A DNA stretch of 64,000 bases from Cymbidium sinense (lineage: Eukaryota > Streptophyta > Magnoliopsida > Asparagales > Orchidaceae), in contig CM038221.1 of assembly GCA_021442155.1 (NCBI GenBank), forward strand, positions 144,312,264 through 144,376,263. The letters run 5' to 3'. Under the pieces are notes generated by a model. That model was not told where the DNA came from and ran no database searches. It was given only the letters and a program-made list of their open reading frames with translations. Positions 1-9,779 of this stretch are shown here, in pieces (the first letter of the stretch is position 1; every line of letters begins with the position of its first letter). Made by a program: the position numbers and the translations under genes.

Positions 1-24
1 CCTCTCCTTGTTTAGAAGAACAAG

Positions 25-790
25 GTGCTGCCTAAGAGGAACATCTCCCACCATGCTCTCCTTGCCCAAGAAATCATCAATAAATTCCAGCATTCTTCTT
101 CCCAGGTTGGTTTCATGGCGATTAAAGTTGATATGGAGCAAGCCTATGATAAGATGAGTTGGCGTACATTGAGCAAGATGCTCACCTTGATGGGGTTCCC
201 TGATAGATTTAGTAAGTGGATTCTACAGTGTGTCACTCACCCTAGATTCTCCATCTTGCTGAATGGTAGAAGGTCTCGGATTGGCGTGAGTGTGGATTTA
301 GGCAGGTGTCCACTCTCACCTTACACTGTTTATTCTATGTTACAGCTTTCTTTAGCTTTTAAGCGAGAGGGCGAACACAGGTATGTGTGAAGGCGAGAGG
401 TACCTCTATCTCTAATCTCTTATATCGATGACATTGATTACCTCTCGGGCCTCTATTGCATGCCAAGCAAATTAAAGCCATCCTTGATGATTATTGTGGG
501 TGGATAGACAGGATCAAGCGGTGATAAGTCGCCATTCTCTTTAGCAAATCCTAAGAGATGGAGGACTAATCAGACTAGGCTTATTGGGTTTAGTAAGGTC
601 CAAGAGATGGAGTATCTTGGCCTTAAGTTGGCTATGAGGAAGCTCTACAAGCATGATTTCAGTTCCCTGATTTAGCGGGCCAAAGAGAAGATTATGTCAC
701 AGGGAACTCGACATCTCTCTGCAGACGGGCTACCCTTATTTCCTCAGCTCTTATACCAGGTTCGGTTTATCAGCTAACACATACAACTAT
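25..790 (+). pseudogene. LINE ORF2 fragment: reverse transcriptase core
   Basis: The translation carries RT landmarks: the motif A region KVDMEQAYDKMSW (first catalytic Asp), the stretch GFPDRFSKWILQCVTHPRFSILLNG, and a damaged motif B reading GRCPLSPY where L1-type RTs have GxRQGxPLSPY. A YxDD-type motif, YIDD, lies at 421-432 in a different frame, followed near 590-700 by RLIGFSKVQEMEYLGLKL, which matches the thumb-side YLG segment of LINE RTs. The enzyme would prime reverse transcription at nicked chromosomal DNA. The frame is broken after about residue 120, and several in-frame stops follow, so no functional protein is made. The start is not a genuine initiator; the coding sequence enters from outside the window. 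Confidence 0.85.
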
Positions 791-794
791 TCCC

Positions 795-1279
795 TTGAAT
801 GTGTTGCAGGAGATTGAGCGGTTATGTAGGTCCTTCTTATGGGACAAGAGTCCGACTCAGAGGGGCATTCACTATGTCAGTTGGGGTACTGTTTGCTTAC
901 CTATTAAGCATGGGGGGCTTGGTTTTCACTCTACCCCTGCTTGGGCTGGCCCTCTCAGGGCAAGGTTGGTTTGGGATTTTCTTCAGAAGCCCACTTCATT
1001 ACTTCACCAGTTGCATTGGAGGCTATGGGAAGATATTTGGAGTGGAAGCTTGAAGAGGGGGGACTCAAGACTTGGGGTCATTCATTCTTAGTGGGGCTCA
1101 AAGTCTTGAACCTCTCATTCATTTGGAAGATTCGATGGCACAAAGTTCAGATTTTGGATCACACATGGTTAGCTGATTGTTCCTTAACCCGGAGACCGAC
1201 TTTCTTAGATGCAGCTAGCCTTGAGGATCAGACTTTGGCACGCTTCATCCATAGGGACAGAATATGGGATATTACATAG
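795..1279 (+). pseudogene. LINE ORF2 fragment: RT connection region
   Basis: Two overlapping frames together encode the region between RT and zf-RVT in plant LINE proteins. The first contains EIERLCRSFLWDKS and SWGTVCLPIKHGGLGF, matching the FLW...W..VC.P...GGLG pattern very common in these elements. After a frame change near 1040-1060 the second continues with SFIWKIRWHKVQILDHTWL and ARFIHRDRIWDIT, then a stop. No catalytic residues are expected in this part; it links polymerase and C-terminal domains. The fragment abuts the zf-RVT piece with only a stop codon between them, so this is one ancestral ORF split by mutation rather than separate genes. Confidence 0.8.
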
Positions 1280-1306
1280 CTAGAGCAACATTTTGGTGAG
1301 GATCTT

Positions 1307-1669
1307 GTGAAGCACATTACCAAGGTGGAGCTTCATTCAGACCTAGATGAAGGCAGGACGAGCTTCTTCACCTCCCTTTGGGAAATCTCGGCGGCCTTTG
1401 ATGCCCTCTTCCCCCCTTCCCCCGCTAGCCACTCTTGGCTACAAAAGTTTCGTTTGCACCCGCGAGAGAAGTTTTTCTGGTGGCGCATCCTGAAGAATGC
1501 CTTACCAACCTACCACTGGCTCCACTCTCGAGGTCTTACTGAGGAGACTCATTGCCCCTGGGGCTGCATGGAGATTGAAGACCTGGATCATATCCTCACT
1601 ACCTGCTCTCTTACTTCCTCTATCATACAGGTTTTGTCCTCTTGGGGAGTTAACCTCCCCTTTTTCTAA
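1307..1669 (+). pseudogene. LINE ORF2 fragment: zf-RVT zinc-binding domain
   Basis: The 120-residue stretch contains the reverse-transcriptase zinc-binding domain seen in plant LINEs. Visible hallmarks are FRLHPREKFFWWRILKNALP, with the FxWR..xxxLPT core, then the metal-binding pattern CPWGC...EDLDHILTTC, giving Cys, Cys, His and Cys ligands at the usual spacing. The role of the domain in target binding is inferred in the family, not proven here. It continues the frame of the preceding fragment after a single stop near 1278 and ends at a stop near 1668. The ligands are all present, so decay has hit frame integrity rather than this motif. Confidence 0.85.
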
Positions 1670-1742
1670 TGCTCATGATCTGCTTCGGCATTGAACGGAC
1701 CACCAAGTCGACACATGGCTTGGGGTAGAGTTTATTGCAAAG

Positions 1743-2304
1743 ATGATATATCAAGTTTGGAGGACACGGAATGCAAAGACACATGGTAGCCAACATGGGA
1801 CACCAAAGGTCATTCGCTACTATTTTGGAGGCTTTTACAAATGCATCTACCTTTATTCGGGGCAATGGAGCTCCACCACCTTAGTCGTCCACTCCCCTTT
1901 CGGACTCCCCTCTGGATGGCTAAAGGTGAATGTAGATGGTACTCTCCTCTCCTCGGCACGGCATTGGAGTTATTTTCGGGATGATGCTTGTGACTTCATC
2001 CTCAGGTATCCGCTTTCTCCATTGGGATAGTGCTTTCATAGAAATACAGGCTATGCTTGCTGTTAAGAAGCTTGTTGACCCTTGGATGTATGATGAGTAC
2101 AAGGGCATCATATTGGAGGGGGACAACATTAGTGTTGTCAATTTACTTAGGAAGACCAGCCAGGTTTCTCTCCCTCCTCAAGCTCTAGACTTGGGCTTTC
2201 TAGCCTTCCACCAAGTTCCCGTTTCTCACACGTTTCCCGGGACTTCAACCGGGTGGCGGACTATCGCTTGGCTACCGAAGCAGACTTTACTTGGTTGTCT
2301 TTAG
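1743..2304 (+). pseudogene. LINE ORF2 fragment: C-terminal RNase H
   Basis: This is the RNase H type domain that ends many plant LINE ORF2 proteins. The first frame has GWLKVNVDGTLLSS, carrying the first catalytic Asp in the VDG motif. The reading then shifts, and the overlapping frame from 1936 supplies EIQAMLAVKKL (the Glu helix) and LEGDNISVVNLL (the second Asp). All three acidic landmarks are therefore still visible but in two frames, showing at least one frameshift near 1940-1990. The C-terminal end, FNRVADYRLATEA-like in a third frame near 2250, corresponds to the N.VAD.LA motif of these domains. Not functional as it stands. Confidence 0.82.
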
Positions 2305-2465
2305 ATGTTTCTACTTTACCTTCTATTTTTGTTTCATTATTTGAGGATGATAAGAAGCATGTTGCTTCTATTTAGCTTCTTATTTTAGACTCTCTAGCCT
2401 TTGCTAGTTCTTGTATTACTTTTTTACTATTATTAAATGCAATATGCAAGTTTCAAAAAAAGAAT

Positions 2466-3231
2466 GAGGGCTTGTTGTTTAGGGTTGAGAATATTTTTTG
2501 AGGGGAGGGGTTTGGACCGCTTCTGACAAACGGACGGGACTTCAATCTGCACTAGCTCCTGATCGCACAAGATGAGTTGCAATGTTGCCTCGTCAAGGTA
2601 TGAGAAGGCAGAGGGAGAAATGGGGAGAGCTATGGATTCAACCGTAAGACTTATTATGAGCGTAATTAACAATGCCCTAATGATTAATTAGTTTTCCTTT
2701 TCTTACCCAAGATTTTGAAATTTAAAATCCAAAATTATTGATTATTTTGGAAGGAATTAAACTTAATTAGTTTCACATCATATCTCTAAAAATTCTTAAT
2801 TAATTTTGGGGTAAATCAATTATCAAAACTGTATCTAATCAGATTAAAATAAATTTATGATTTTCCTTTATTTTTACATGGCTTGATTGCATTGAGATTT
2901 GTGTGGAATCTTACTAAAATCAAACTCACTTAATATGGGTATTATTTTTAGGTAAATTCAAAATTCTTGATTTAATGGTGCAGCCCGTTTCATGATCGGA
3001 GGCCATTTGGTTCAAGTCGACGTCGAATCGGGCTGATTTTAATTCAAATTTGTGCATCGTTGCTTCTGATCGCTCGATATTCACACAGACTTGTCCGAAT
3101 TGAGCAAGAACATGCTTATTTGATAAGTTTCGACATTTTGACATTAACAATACTATCAATTTCACAAACAAATGTCATTTGGGCATCACGCTTTTCAGAT
3201 AAGATCGATGGATTTTCTTCTTGATCGGTTG
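2466..3231. other. Unassigned AT-rich segment between LINE and truncated LTR
   Basis: I see no convincing gene here. The sequence after the LINE A run starts GC-richer (about 2466-2660) and then becomes AT-rich. It does not resemble the first 1.8 kb of the complete 3' LTR of element P, which should lie here if the 5' LTR were whole. The small ORFs on the - strand (2433-2672 and 2926-3171) show no family motif. It may be flanking host DNA, an unrecognised repeat, or LINE-flanking sequence. Confidence 0.5.
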
Positions 3232-3387
3232 ATCATTAAATTATGGAGATGATCATGTGGCAGCAAGAGAGAACTTGGGGAAAAAAATACAAAGTCCTCA
3301 ATCAATCCATCATCCATCCCAATTACTCCAAGCAAAATGACAACACATTTTAGCCAAAAATTCAAAGAAAGGTAGATTTTTGGCCAC

Positions 3388-3396
3388 TATTAAAAG
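3388..3396 (+). promoter_or_regulatory. Candidate TATA-like element of the 5' LTR
   Basis: TATTAAAAG is followed by GAGGGAGA and then a C/T-rich stretch from about 3415. The same arrangement, CCRCYATTAAARGRGG, is kept in the 3' LTR (23406-23414) and, on the other strand, in the LTR of element M (54821-54832). Conservation in three diverged LTRs is the only evidence; no start site is known. Confidence 0.3.
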
Positions 3397-4050
3397 AGGG
3401 AGAAATGAGGCTTCATTTCTCTTCCTTCTACTACTATTCAGCCCCTAAGAGCTCCTCAAAGCAACTAGCTGTCAGTTCCCCACCTCTCTTAAGCCAAAAA
3501 TATCAAAACTGAGTGGATTCTGGCGAGAAAATAACAAGCACCAAAAAATATATCATTCCAAAGTTAAGGCGAAGGCTATACTCATTCTAAAGCTTTCTCT
3601 TGCACCTAAGACCTCGCTCGAATCTTCACCGCCACTAAAAACCATCCCCGGCAAGGTAAATTTTGCCAAATCGTAGTCGGCCTTAGAATTCTTGATTGTT
3701 TACATGATTTTAGAAATTTATCCTAGATAATTCTGCATTTTATATTTTATATCATCCCAATTAGGAAATAGAAACTTTTTTGGTGTGAATCGACATGAAA
3801 ATGAGTCCATTTGGACAAGTTTCCATCAAAAATTTCTCATTTTTTTCCAAAATACCCTCTGTTTTTATTGTTCACCTCGGCCGTACAGAAGCAGTCGTCG
3901 GATCCCGCGGTTTGTGCGATCCTAGCCTCCAGATCAGTGGGTGCATTGGATCGTCTGATACCACGGTTCATGCAATCAAACGGGTCAAATCGAGAGCCGA
4001 TCATGCACCGATCGTGCAATCCTAGCCACTGGAACAGCGTATGTGATTTG

Positions 4051-4077
4051 GACCGTCCGATCTGTGATCGGACGGTC
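4051..4077. other. Perfect 12-bp inverted repeat in the LTR core
   Basis: GACCGTCCGATC, a three-base spacer TGT, and GATCGGACGGTC form a perfect hairpin in the GC-rich LTR core. A decayed relative is at 57687-57713 in another LTR fragment, and the 3' LTR keeps only traces near 24018. It could fold in RNA or act as a dyad binding site. Function is unknown. Confidence 0.75.
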
Positions 4078-4634
4078 AAGAGCAAACCGCACGTCGCGGT
4101 CACTCGTGTTGATGCGGATTCCCGCTCAAATGCTAACACATCCGATGGTGCATCGCCATGCGTGCACCGTTGTACCACCGCCACGTCGAATGCGTTAAGT
4201 AGAAAAATAAGATTTTCTTATTTTAGCAAATTACTTAAATTACCTGAAACTTCAAAAATTCATAAAAAATAAAATATCCAACCAAAAAATGTAAACAAGG
4301 GCTCATTGGATTCATCTTTTTGAGAGAAATCCAACAAACCCAAAATCCAGAAATTTTAATAAATGGTTTAAGCTTAATTTAGGTTTTAGTAAAATAAAGT
4401 TTTATTAATTACTCTAAAAATACAAGTTTGATTAAATAGAAATTTTCAGAGATTGGAATTAATGTTAAAGCACACTTATGATAAAAATTTTAAGTAAAAA
4501 AGAATTCTGGATTGAGAGAAATTAAAATTTTAAGTTCAAATTGTATATTTTAATAAAATAAATCAAATAAAAATTCAAAAATTTACAAAAATCTTCAAAA
4601 TGGCTTAAATCCCTTTAGTTTACATCTAAGATCC

Positions 4635-4674
<40 letters not shown>
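4635..4674. repeat. (TAA)n microsatellite in 5' LTR
   Basis: An uninterrupted run of about 13 TAA triplets. The 3' LTR has the same tract, about 11 triplets, at the matching place (24600-24632), so it was present at insertion and has drifted in length since. Confidence 0.95.
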
Positions 4675-4675
<1 letters not shown>

Positions 4676-5508
4676 TGATCTTCTGAAGCTTAATGAACCT
4701 ATAATAAAACTTAGGGTTAAAATTTAATAAATTGAGGAATTAATTAAAATGAAATAATAATCTAAATAATAAATTAAAATCAGAAATGAAATAATACTTA
4801 AGCAATCATTAATCAAATCAACCAAAAAAATATCATATAATCCTCAGAGAAAATTAAATTAAATATGATTAAACCTATTTAAGTTAATAAAACTCAATTA
4901 AATGATTAAATATTAAATCAAACTTAAAATTAAACCAATCTTGGAAACTTTAACATGGGTCAAACTAGTATAACTAAACCTACACTAAGCATGAAATCTT
5001 AATCATGTGAAACTCCTAATGAATACAAATAAATTGAAACTAATTAATCATTACATAAACTAAAAATTTAAATTAATTATAAATCCAATACATCATAATT
5101 GCTTAATATTAATCAAACCAAACCAAACCAAATGAAGCTAAAGTGAACTTAATTAATTTAATCAATCCATTTGGAATAAGAGAGTTACTTAACCATTAAA
5201 TATTTCAATCTAATAACTAAATCAAACATGTTAATGAAATTAAACAAAAATAATAAATGAATCAAATCAAATAAAACTATAATCATGAATAATCAAACTT
5301 AATTGAAATAAAATAAATAGGTAATTCTCTTAATAATAATGATGGTAATAACAATAATCCTTTAATCAAATGAAACTTAAGTAAAATACTTAACTAAGTC
5401 AGATCACTCACATGTGGGAACTAAGTCATTAATTAAACAAATCTTTAATTAATCTGATAATTGAAAATTCAATTATCCTTAATCAAACCTAATTAACTAA
5501 ACATCTAA

Positions 5509-6240
5509 TTAATGCAAACTTAATGAATTAGTCCATCATTTTAATGAAATGAACCGAATTGACTTAAATAAATCACATTAAAATTAATTCTTAAATTAAA
5601 CTCAAATTAAATCTTTAATTACTCTACTAATCAATTTAAACACACATCTTAAAATAAATCAATTAAGTTAATTAAAGTAATCACATTAAACTTAAGCTTA
5701 ATCTAACATAAATGTAATTAAATACCAATCAAATCCTAAATTAAACATAAATCATTAAGTCATTAATCATTAATCTCAATAAATATAAAACCAAATTAAA
5801 AATTAAATAAATCTTCATTTAATTTAATAATTAACTTAAACACACTCCTTAACTAAATTAATTACCCTTAAGCTAATCCAATTGAATATACACCTAATTA
5901 ATGCAAACCTAATGAATTAATCCATCATCTTAATGAACCAAATTAACTTTTTAAATCAAATTCAAACCAAACACTTAATTAATCTACTAATTAATTTGAT
6001 CACACATCTTAAATAAGCTAATTAAGCTAATCAAATTAATCATATTAAACTTAAACTTAATCAAACATAAGTATAATTAAATACTAATCAAAACCTAAAT
6101 TAAACATAAATTATTAAGTCATTAAATACATTATTAATCTAAACAAATATGAAATCAAATTGAAAATTAAACAAATCTTTATAATTAACATAAATACACT
6201 TCTTAATTAAACTAATTACATAATCACATTGAACCTAAGC
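5509..6240. repeat. Two ~390-bp tandem units inside the AT-rich LTR body
   Basis: The phrase TAATTAATGCAAACTTAATG and what follows it recur about 387 bp later (5509 and 5896) with the same order of sub-motifs, ending in CATTAAGTCATTAA and a run of ATTAA words. The 3' LTR has the same pair at about 25472 and 25831. This is an internal duplication of the LTR that predates the insertion. Confidence 0.75.
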
Positions 6241-6607
6241 AAACCCATAGACTAATAAAGCTAACCAAATCAAATTAAATTAAATCAAATCAAATTAAGA
6301 AAGGCTCTCATCAATTTAATATGTAATCAAATCAAATCTCATTCAACCTATTTAAATAAAATAAACTAATTAACTATCCAATGTATGAAATCAAAAATAC
6401 AAACCAAACTTTGATAAACATGACAAATGGATGAAGTTAAAAATAAAATCCTAATTACAAAGAATCAAACTCAAATAAAATCAAAATAAAATCTCAATTA
6501 ATCTAATCTGATCAAACTACAAATAAATGAACTATAATCAAATCAAATAAACATAAAATAAAGTCACATAACCATAATCAAAGAAAATAATTAAATATTA
6601 ATTTAAA

Positions 6608-6895
6608 AGGATATTGAATTATCAAGATTTAATTAAACCAAAACATCTAATCTAAAATTAATCAATCAAAAACACATGAATTTAAACAAACTTAAACTTC
6701 ATTAGAGATTAAGGATATTCAATTATCAAGATTTAATTAAACCAAAACATATAATCTAAAATTAATCAATAAAAAAAACATGGATTTAAACAAACTTAAA
6801 CTTCATTAGATATTAAGAATATTGAATTATCAAGATTTAATTAAACCAAAATATCTAATCCAAAATCAATCAATTAAATACTTAAACAAACTCAA
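6608..6895. repeat. Three ~108-bp tandem units in 5' LTR
   Basis: Each unit opens with GATATTNAATTATCAAGATT and runs through AACCAAAACAT to AAACAAACTTAAA. Starts are near 6609, 6712 and 6825. The 3' LTR carries the same triplet near 26499, 26604 and 26707. Confidence 0.85.
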
Positions 6896-9265
6896 ATTTT
6901 AAATTCTAAATCAAATTAAATAAATCAAATCAAATGAATTACAGAATTTCAAATGGGCTAATTAAGATATTTAAGGACCTTAGTTAGACTCTTTAAGAGT
7001 TAGGATGTAGAATAAGGTGAGTTCTATCTACAAATTGAATTCATTCTACTCTTCATTCTTGAAAATCTAAACATCATTTTAACCAAATAAAAGTGAAATA
7101 ATAAATGAAAAATAAATCATTAAATCATTTAAATTGAAATCACCCAAAGGTAAAATTTAAACAAATTCAAACTCCAATTTGAAACTTAAACTAAAGAAGT
7201 ATAATAAAGTCTTGTCACACAAGCCTTAAGCACACACATTAGAAGACTATGTCACTACTTCTAGTACTAAGTTAGGGCATTGTATGTATGATGTTGTATT
7301 TTTTGTGATATAATATTTTAGACTGGTTGTTAGGGTGTATTCCTCGTAGACTGGATGGTAGGTCGTGATTAGCCTAATCATATTTTCTATAAGGGGTTGT
7401 GCTTAAGGGGGCACTATAATAAAAATATAAATACATTTGTTGTGCAGATTACGTAGCCCCTAAGCATAACTCATGTTAGGATAATTGGGCTTGGTTACCA
7501 ATATATGGGGGTGTTAAGTCTAAATTATTCATATAACTGCTTAAATGGTGTGTTTAGCTAACATTTATTTTATAGGTGTAGCTCTATTTTTCCTATTTTT
7601 AATGTAATTTTGCATTAAGAATTTGGATTAGTGTTATGGGGGATTAGAATGAGTTCTAGCTAGAAGGCTTAATCCCTGGGGTGCCCTGTAATGCCTTTGG
7701 AGCAAATCAAATCAAAAGGAAGAGCAGGAAAAAATGAAGAAAAGAAGACCCCCATAACATATATTATTTTTATAATCCAGGTTGTATAAGGGTATAACTC
7801 AGTTACCCATCTTTTTTTCTTTTTGAGGTGTACGGTGGAACCCGACCGCACTGGCCTTTTATTCTTTTATGGTAGTCTATAAAATTATTTAATATTGTGT
7901 TTAGATTACGCACAGAATTGCATGCTTTTCTTAGTTTCTTCATGTTTGATGTTTGATGTGTGGCCTAGATGCGGTAGGCTCTTATGATAAAATTAAATTT
8001 TCTATCCCACTAATAACTTATAACTAAAACTTTAAAATAAATAATAACCTCACATAAAAGCCCAGGAATTAAATCAAGATAATAAAATTTTTAGCAACTC
8101 TTTTGCTGGATGAATGAATGTATAACATCATGCATGTCATATTCTTCCACTCTTGTTAAGAGGGGACTTCCATCTATGCCTGAGAATAAAGGCTTAACCT
8201 GTGAGAGCCTTTGATAGAAGAACACCTCTTTCTCTCTTGATTTGGCCCATAATCAAGTTCTCATGCATTTAGGCATACAAAATCTCGTAGCTAGTGTCAA
8301 AATAAAGAGTCTAGAAGAATCAAATAAATTTGATATAATTTGCATTAGATTAAGTCATGAATTCATAACACTCATGCTCTAGTCTCTTAAGGAGTGAGTT
8401 TAAAGACTTAGTCTCCTTTATAAATAAATAACAGCCTAGCCATCTTGCAAAAGCATAAGACTTGCCTACATGGATTTTAAGCATAAGAGGAGTTAGCTGG
8501 CTGCCAGTCCAAGTGGCAATAAGTCTAGCAGTCAGGTGGTTTATTCTCTCTTGTAGAGGTAAACCATATACCCATTTTTGGCCTTAGATTTACGTCATGT
8601 TTTGGCCCTCACCAAAGCTCCCTAGATTCAGGATCTAAGGTTATTATTTTCCTTCGGGCTACAAGCATAAGTCCTCACCTCTTAGGCATTTCCATAATCT
8701 TATGTTGTGGGATTATGTCCTAGTATTCTAATAAAATGTCAACTCAAATAATTAATCTCTTCAATTTCAAAAATATAAAGCCTAATTATATGGTAGATTG
8801 GATTGCTCACTAGCATCCCAGCATTTCATACTTTCTCCCTTTGGATTCCAAAAATAAGTCTTCTCATTGATCTATCTCATTTGATTTTCTAACATAGCAA
8901 TCCTTTGATCTTAGCTTTGAAATCCTTAGAGACTTTAATTTATACTTTAATCAAGAGTGTTCTTAAGGAATCCCATTCTTTGGGATGTAATTAACTATGT
9001 GGGCTTGCCTTCATAGGAAACTTAACGAACCCAGCTTAAATAAACCCTACTTTACTTTTTCCAAAAGTAGGGAAAGATCTGCATATTTGAAGACTCATCA
9101 TGTCTTAGGAGTCCTTATTAGGTGATTAGGTCCATTATAGGGTGGTGATTTCTATCTTTCGAGATAGTCCATCATTCCTTAATGTCATACCCGATCACTT
9201 CAATAAGTATCCCCTAAGATCTGTGTGGTGTTCCACATCTCAGAAATAAACACCACATATTTTTC

Positions 9266-9283
9266 TGGCAACTCCACTGGGGA
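9266..9283 (+). promoter_or_regulatory. Primer binding site of element P
   Basis: TGGCAACTCCACTGGGGA lies 8 bases after the end of the 5' LTR. It differs at two positions from TGGCGACTCCGCTGGGGA, the PBS type I recall for Ogre elements and attributed to tRNA-Arg. Element M has TGGTGACTCCGCTGGGGA at the equivalent place with the same 8-base spacer, so both the site and the spacing are supported. Confidence 0.88.
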
Positions 9284-9779
9284 TGGTTCCTCTCTCCAAG
9301 CATTGATAGTGGACTTATATTTTATATAGGCCTGAGACTATCATTCTTTCTATTGGCACTTATCTTATTTCATCCTTAAGCAAAGCTAGCCAACATCCTT
9401 TAGGTTTTAGGACCTCACTCTGTGTAGGTCTTAAAATCCCTATGGGGTTCCCCCAATAGGTGAAAATTAAAATTAATCAAACAAAGGAGATGACCAAAAT
9501 TGAGAACCTCTTCTCCATCCTGTCTTTCTAAAAGAAAATAAGAGATCTTTACACAAAATTTTGTAAGAAATTTTGAAAAAGGCACAAAACACATATAGCC
9601 AAACCTCTTTTAACAAATCCTATGATTATTATTTGGAGGTTCTTCTCAAAATCAAAATCAACCATTTTTAATGTCTTTTTCAAAAGCATATTTTCTTTGG
9701 AAATAGCTATCCCCATCCCACACACTCAAATTCGTTGGATGGAGATTCTATTTTCGAATTAAATCATAACAGAAAATTG
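9284..9779 (+). other. Leader of element P between PBS and hairpin array
   Basis: About 500 bp without a plausible gene. It begins CCATTGATAG-like sequence, contains CCTTTAGGTTTTAGGACCTC and CAAAATTGAGAACCTC, and is matched on the - strand of element M by 45400-45730 (AGGACCTCACTCCGTGTAGG type sequence in reverse complement). Hence it is retrotransposon leader shared by the two elements. Confidence 0.75.

Larger units (their letters stand above)
1..2465 (+). mobile_element. 5'-truncated L1-type LINE retrotransposon remnant
   Basis: One decayed non-LTR retrotransposon reads through this stretch on the + strand. In order it shows a reverse transcriptase core, the RT thumb and connection region, a zf-RVT zinc-binding domain, and a C-terminal RNase H domain, then about 150 bp of non-coding 3' end finishing in a short A run near 2455-2461. 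This order is that of plant L1-type LINE ORF2. The endonuclease and ORF1 are absent, either beyond the window edge or lost by 5' truncation, which is usual for LINE insertions. At least six stops or frame changes separate the pieces, so it is dead. No target-site duplication could be identified because the left end is outside the window. Confidence 0.88.
3232..9257 (+). repeat. 5' LTR of element P, 5'-truncated
   Basis: From about 3232 this sequence follows the 3' LTR from about 23255 base by base with moderate divergence, including a GC-richer core (3885-4195 against 23880-24160), the (TAA)n tract, two internal tandem repeats, and the final 2 kb. It ends with ACCACA at 9257, exactly as the 3' LTR ends at 29081. 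The first ~1.8 kb of the LTR, the TTGACC-rich part, is absent; unrelated sequence stands at 2466-3231. It contains many short ORFs, including a 153-residue one at 3811-4272, but none with a recognisable domain or conserved in the other LTR, so I call it non-coding. Confidence 0.85.

Noticed and set aside
3811..4272. A 153-residue ORF in the 5' LTR core
   Set aside because: It has no recognisable domain, overlaps an ORF on the opposite strand, and the matching part of the 3' LTR is not open in the same frame. It reflects the GC-rich core being poor in stops.
4635..4674. (TAA)n tract as a poly(A)-like end of a retroposon
   Set aside because: It lies at the same place in both LTRs of element P, so it belongs to the LTR and not to a separate insertion.
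7669..7851. Small - strand ORF in the last part of the 5' LTR
   Set aside because: The matching 3' LTR region around 27540-27700 is not open; there is no domain.
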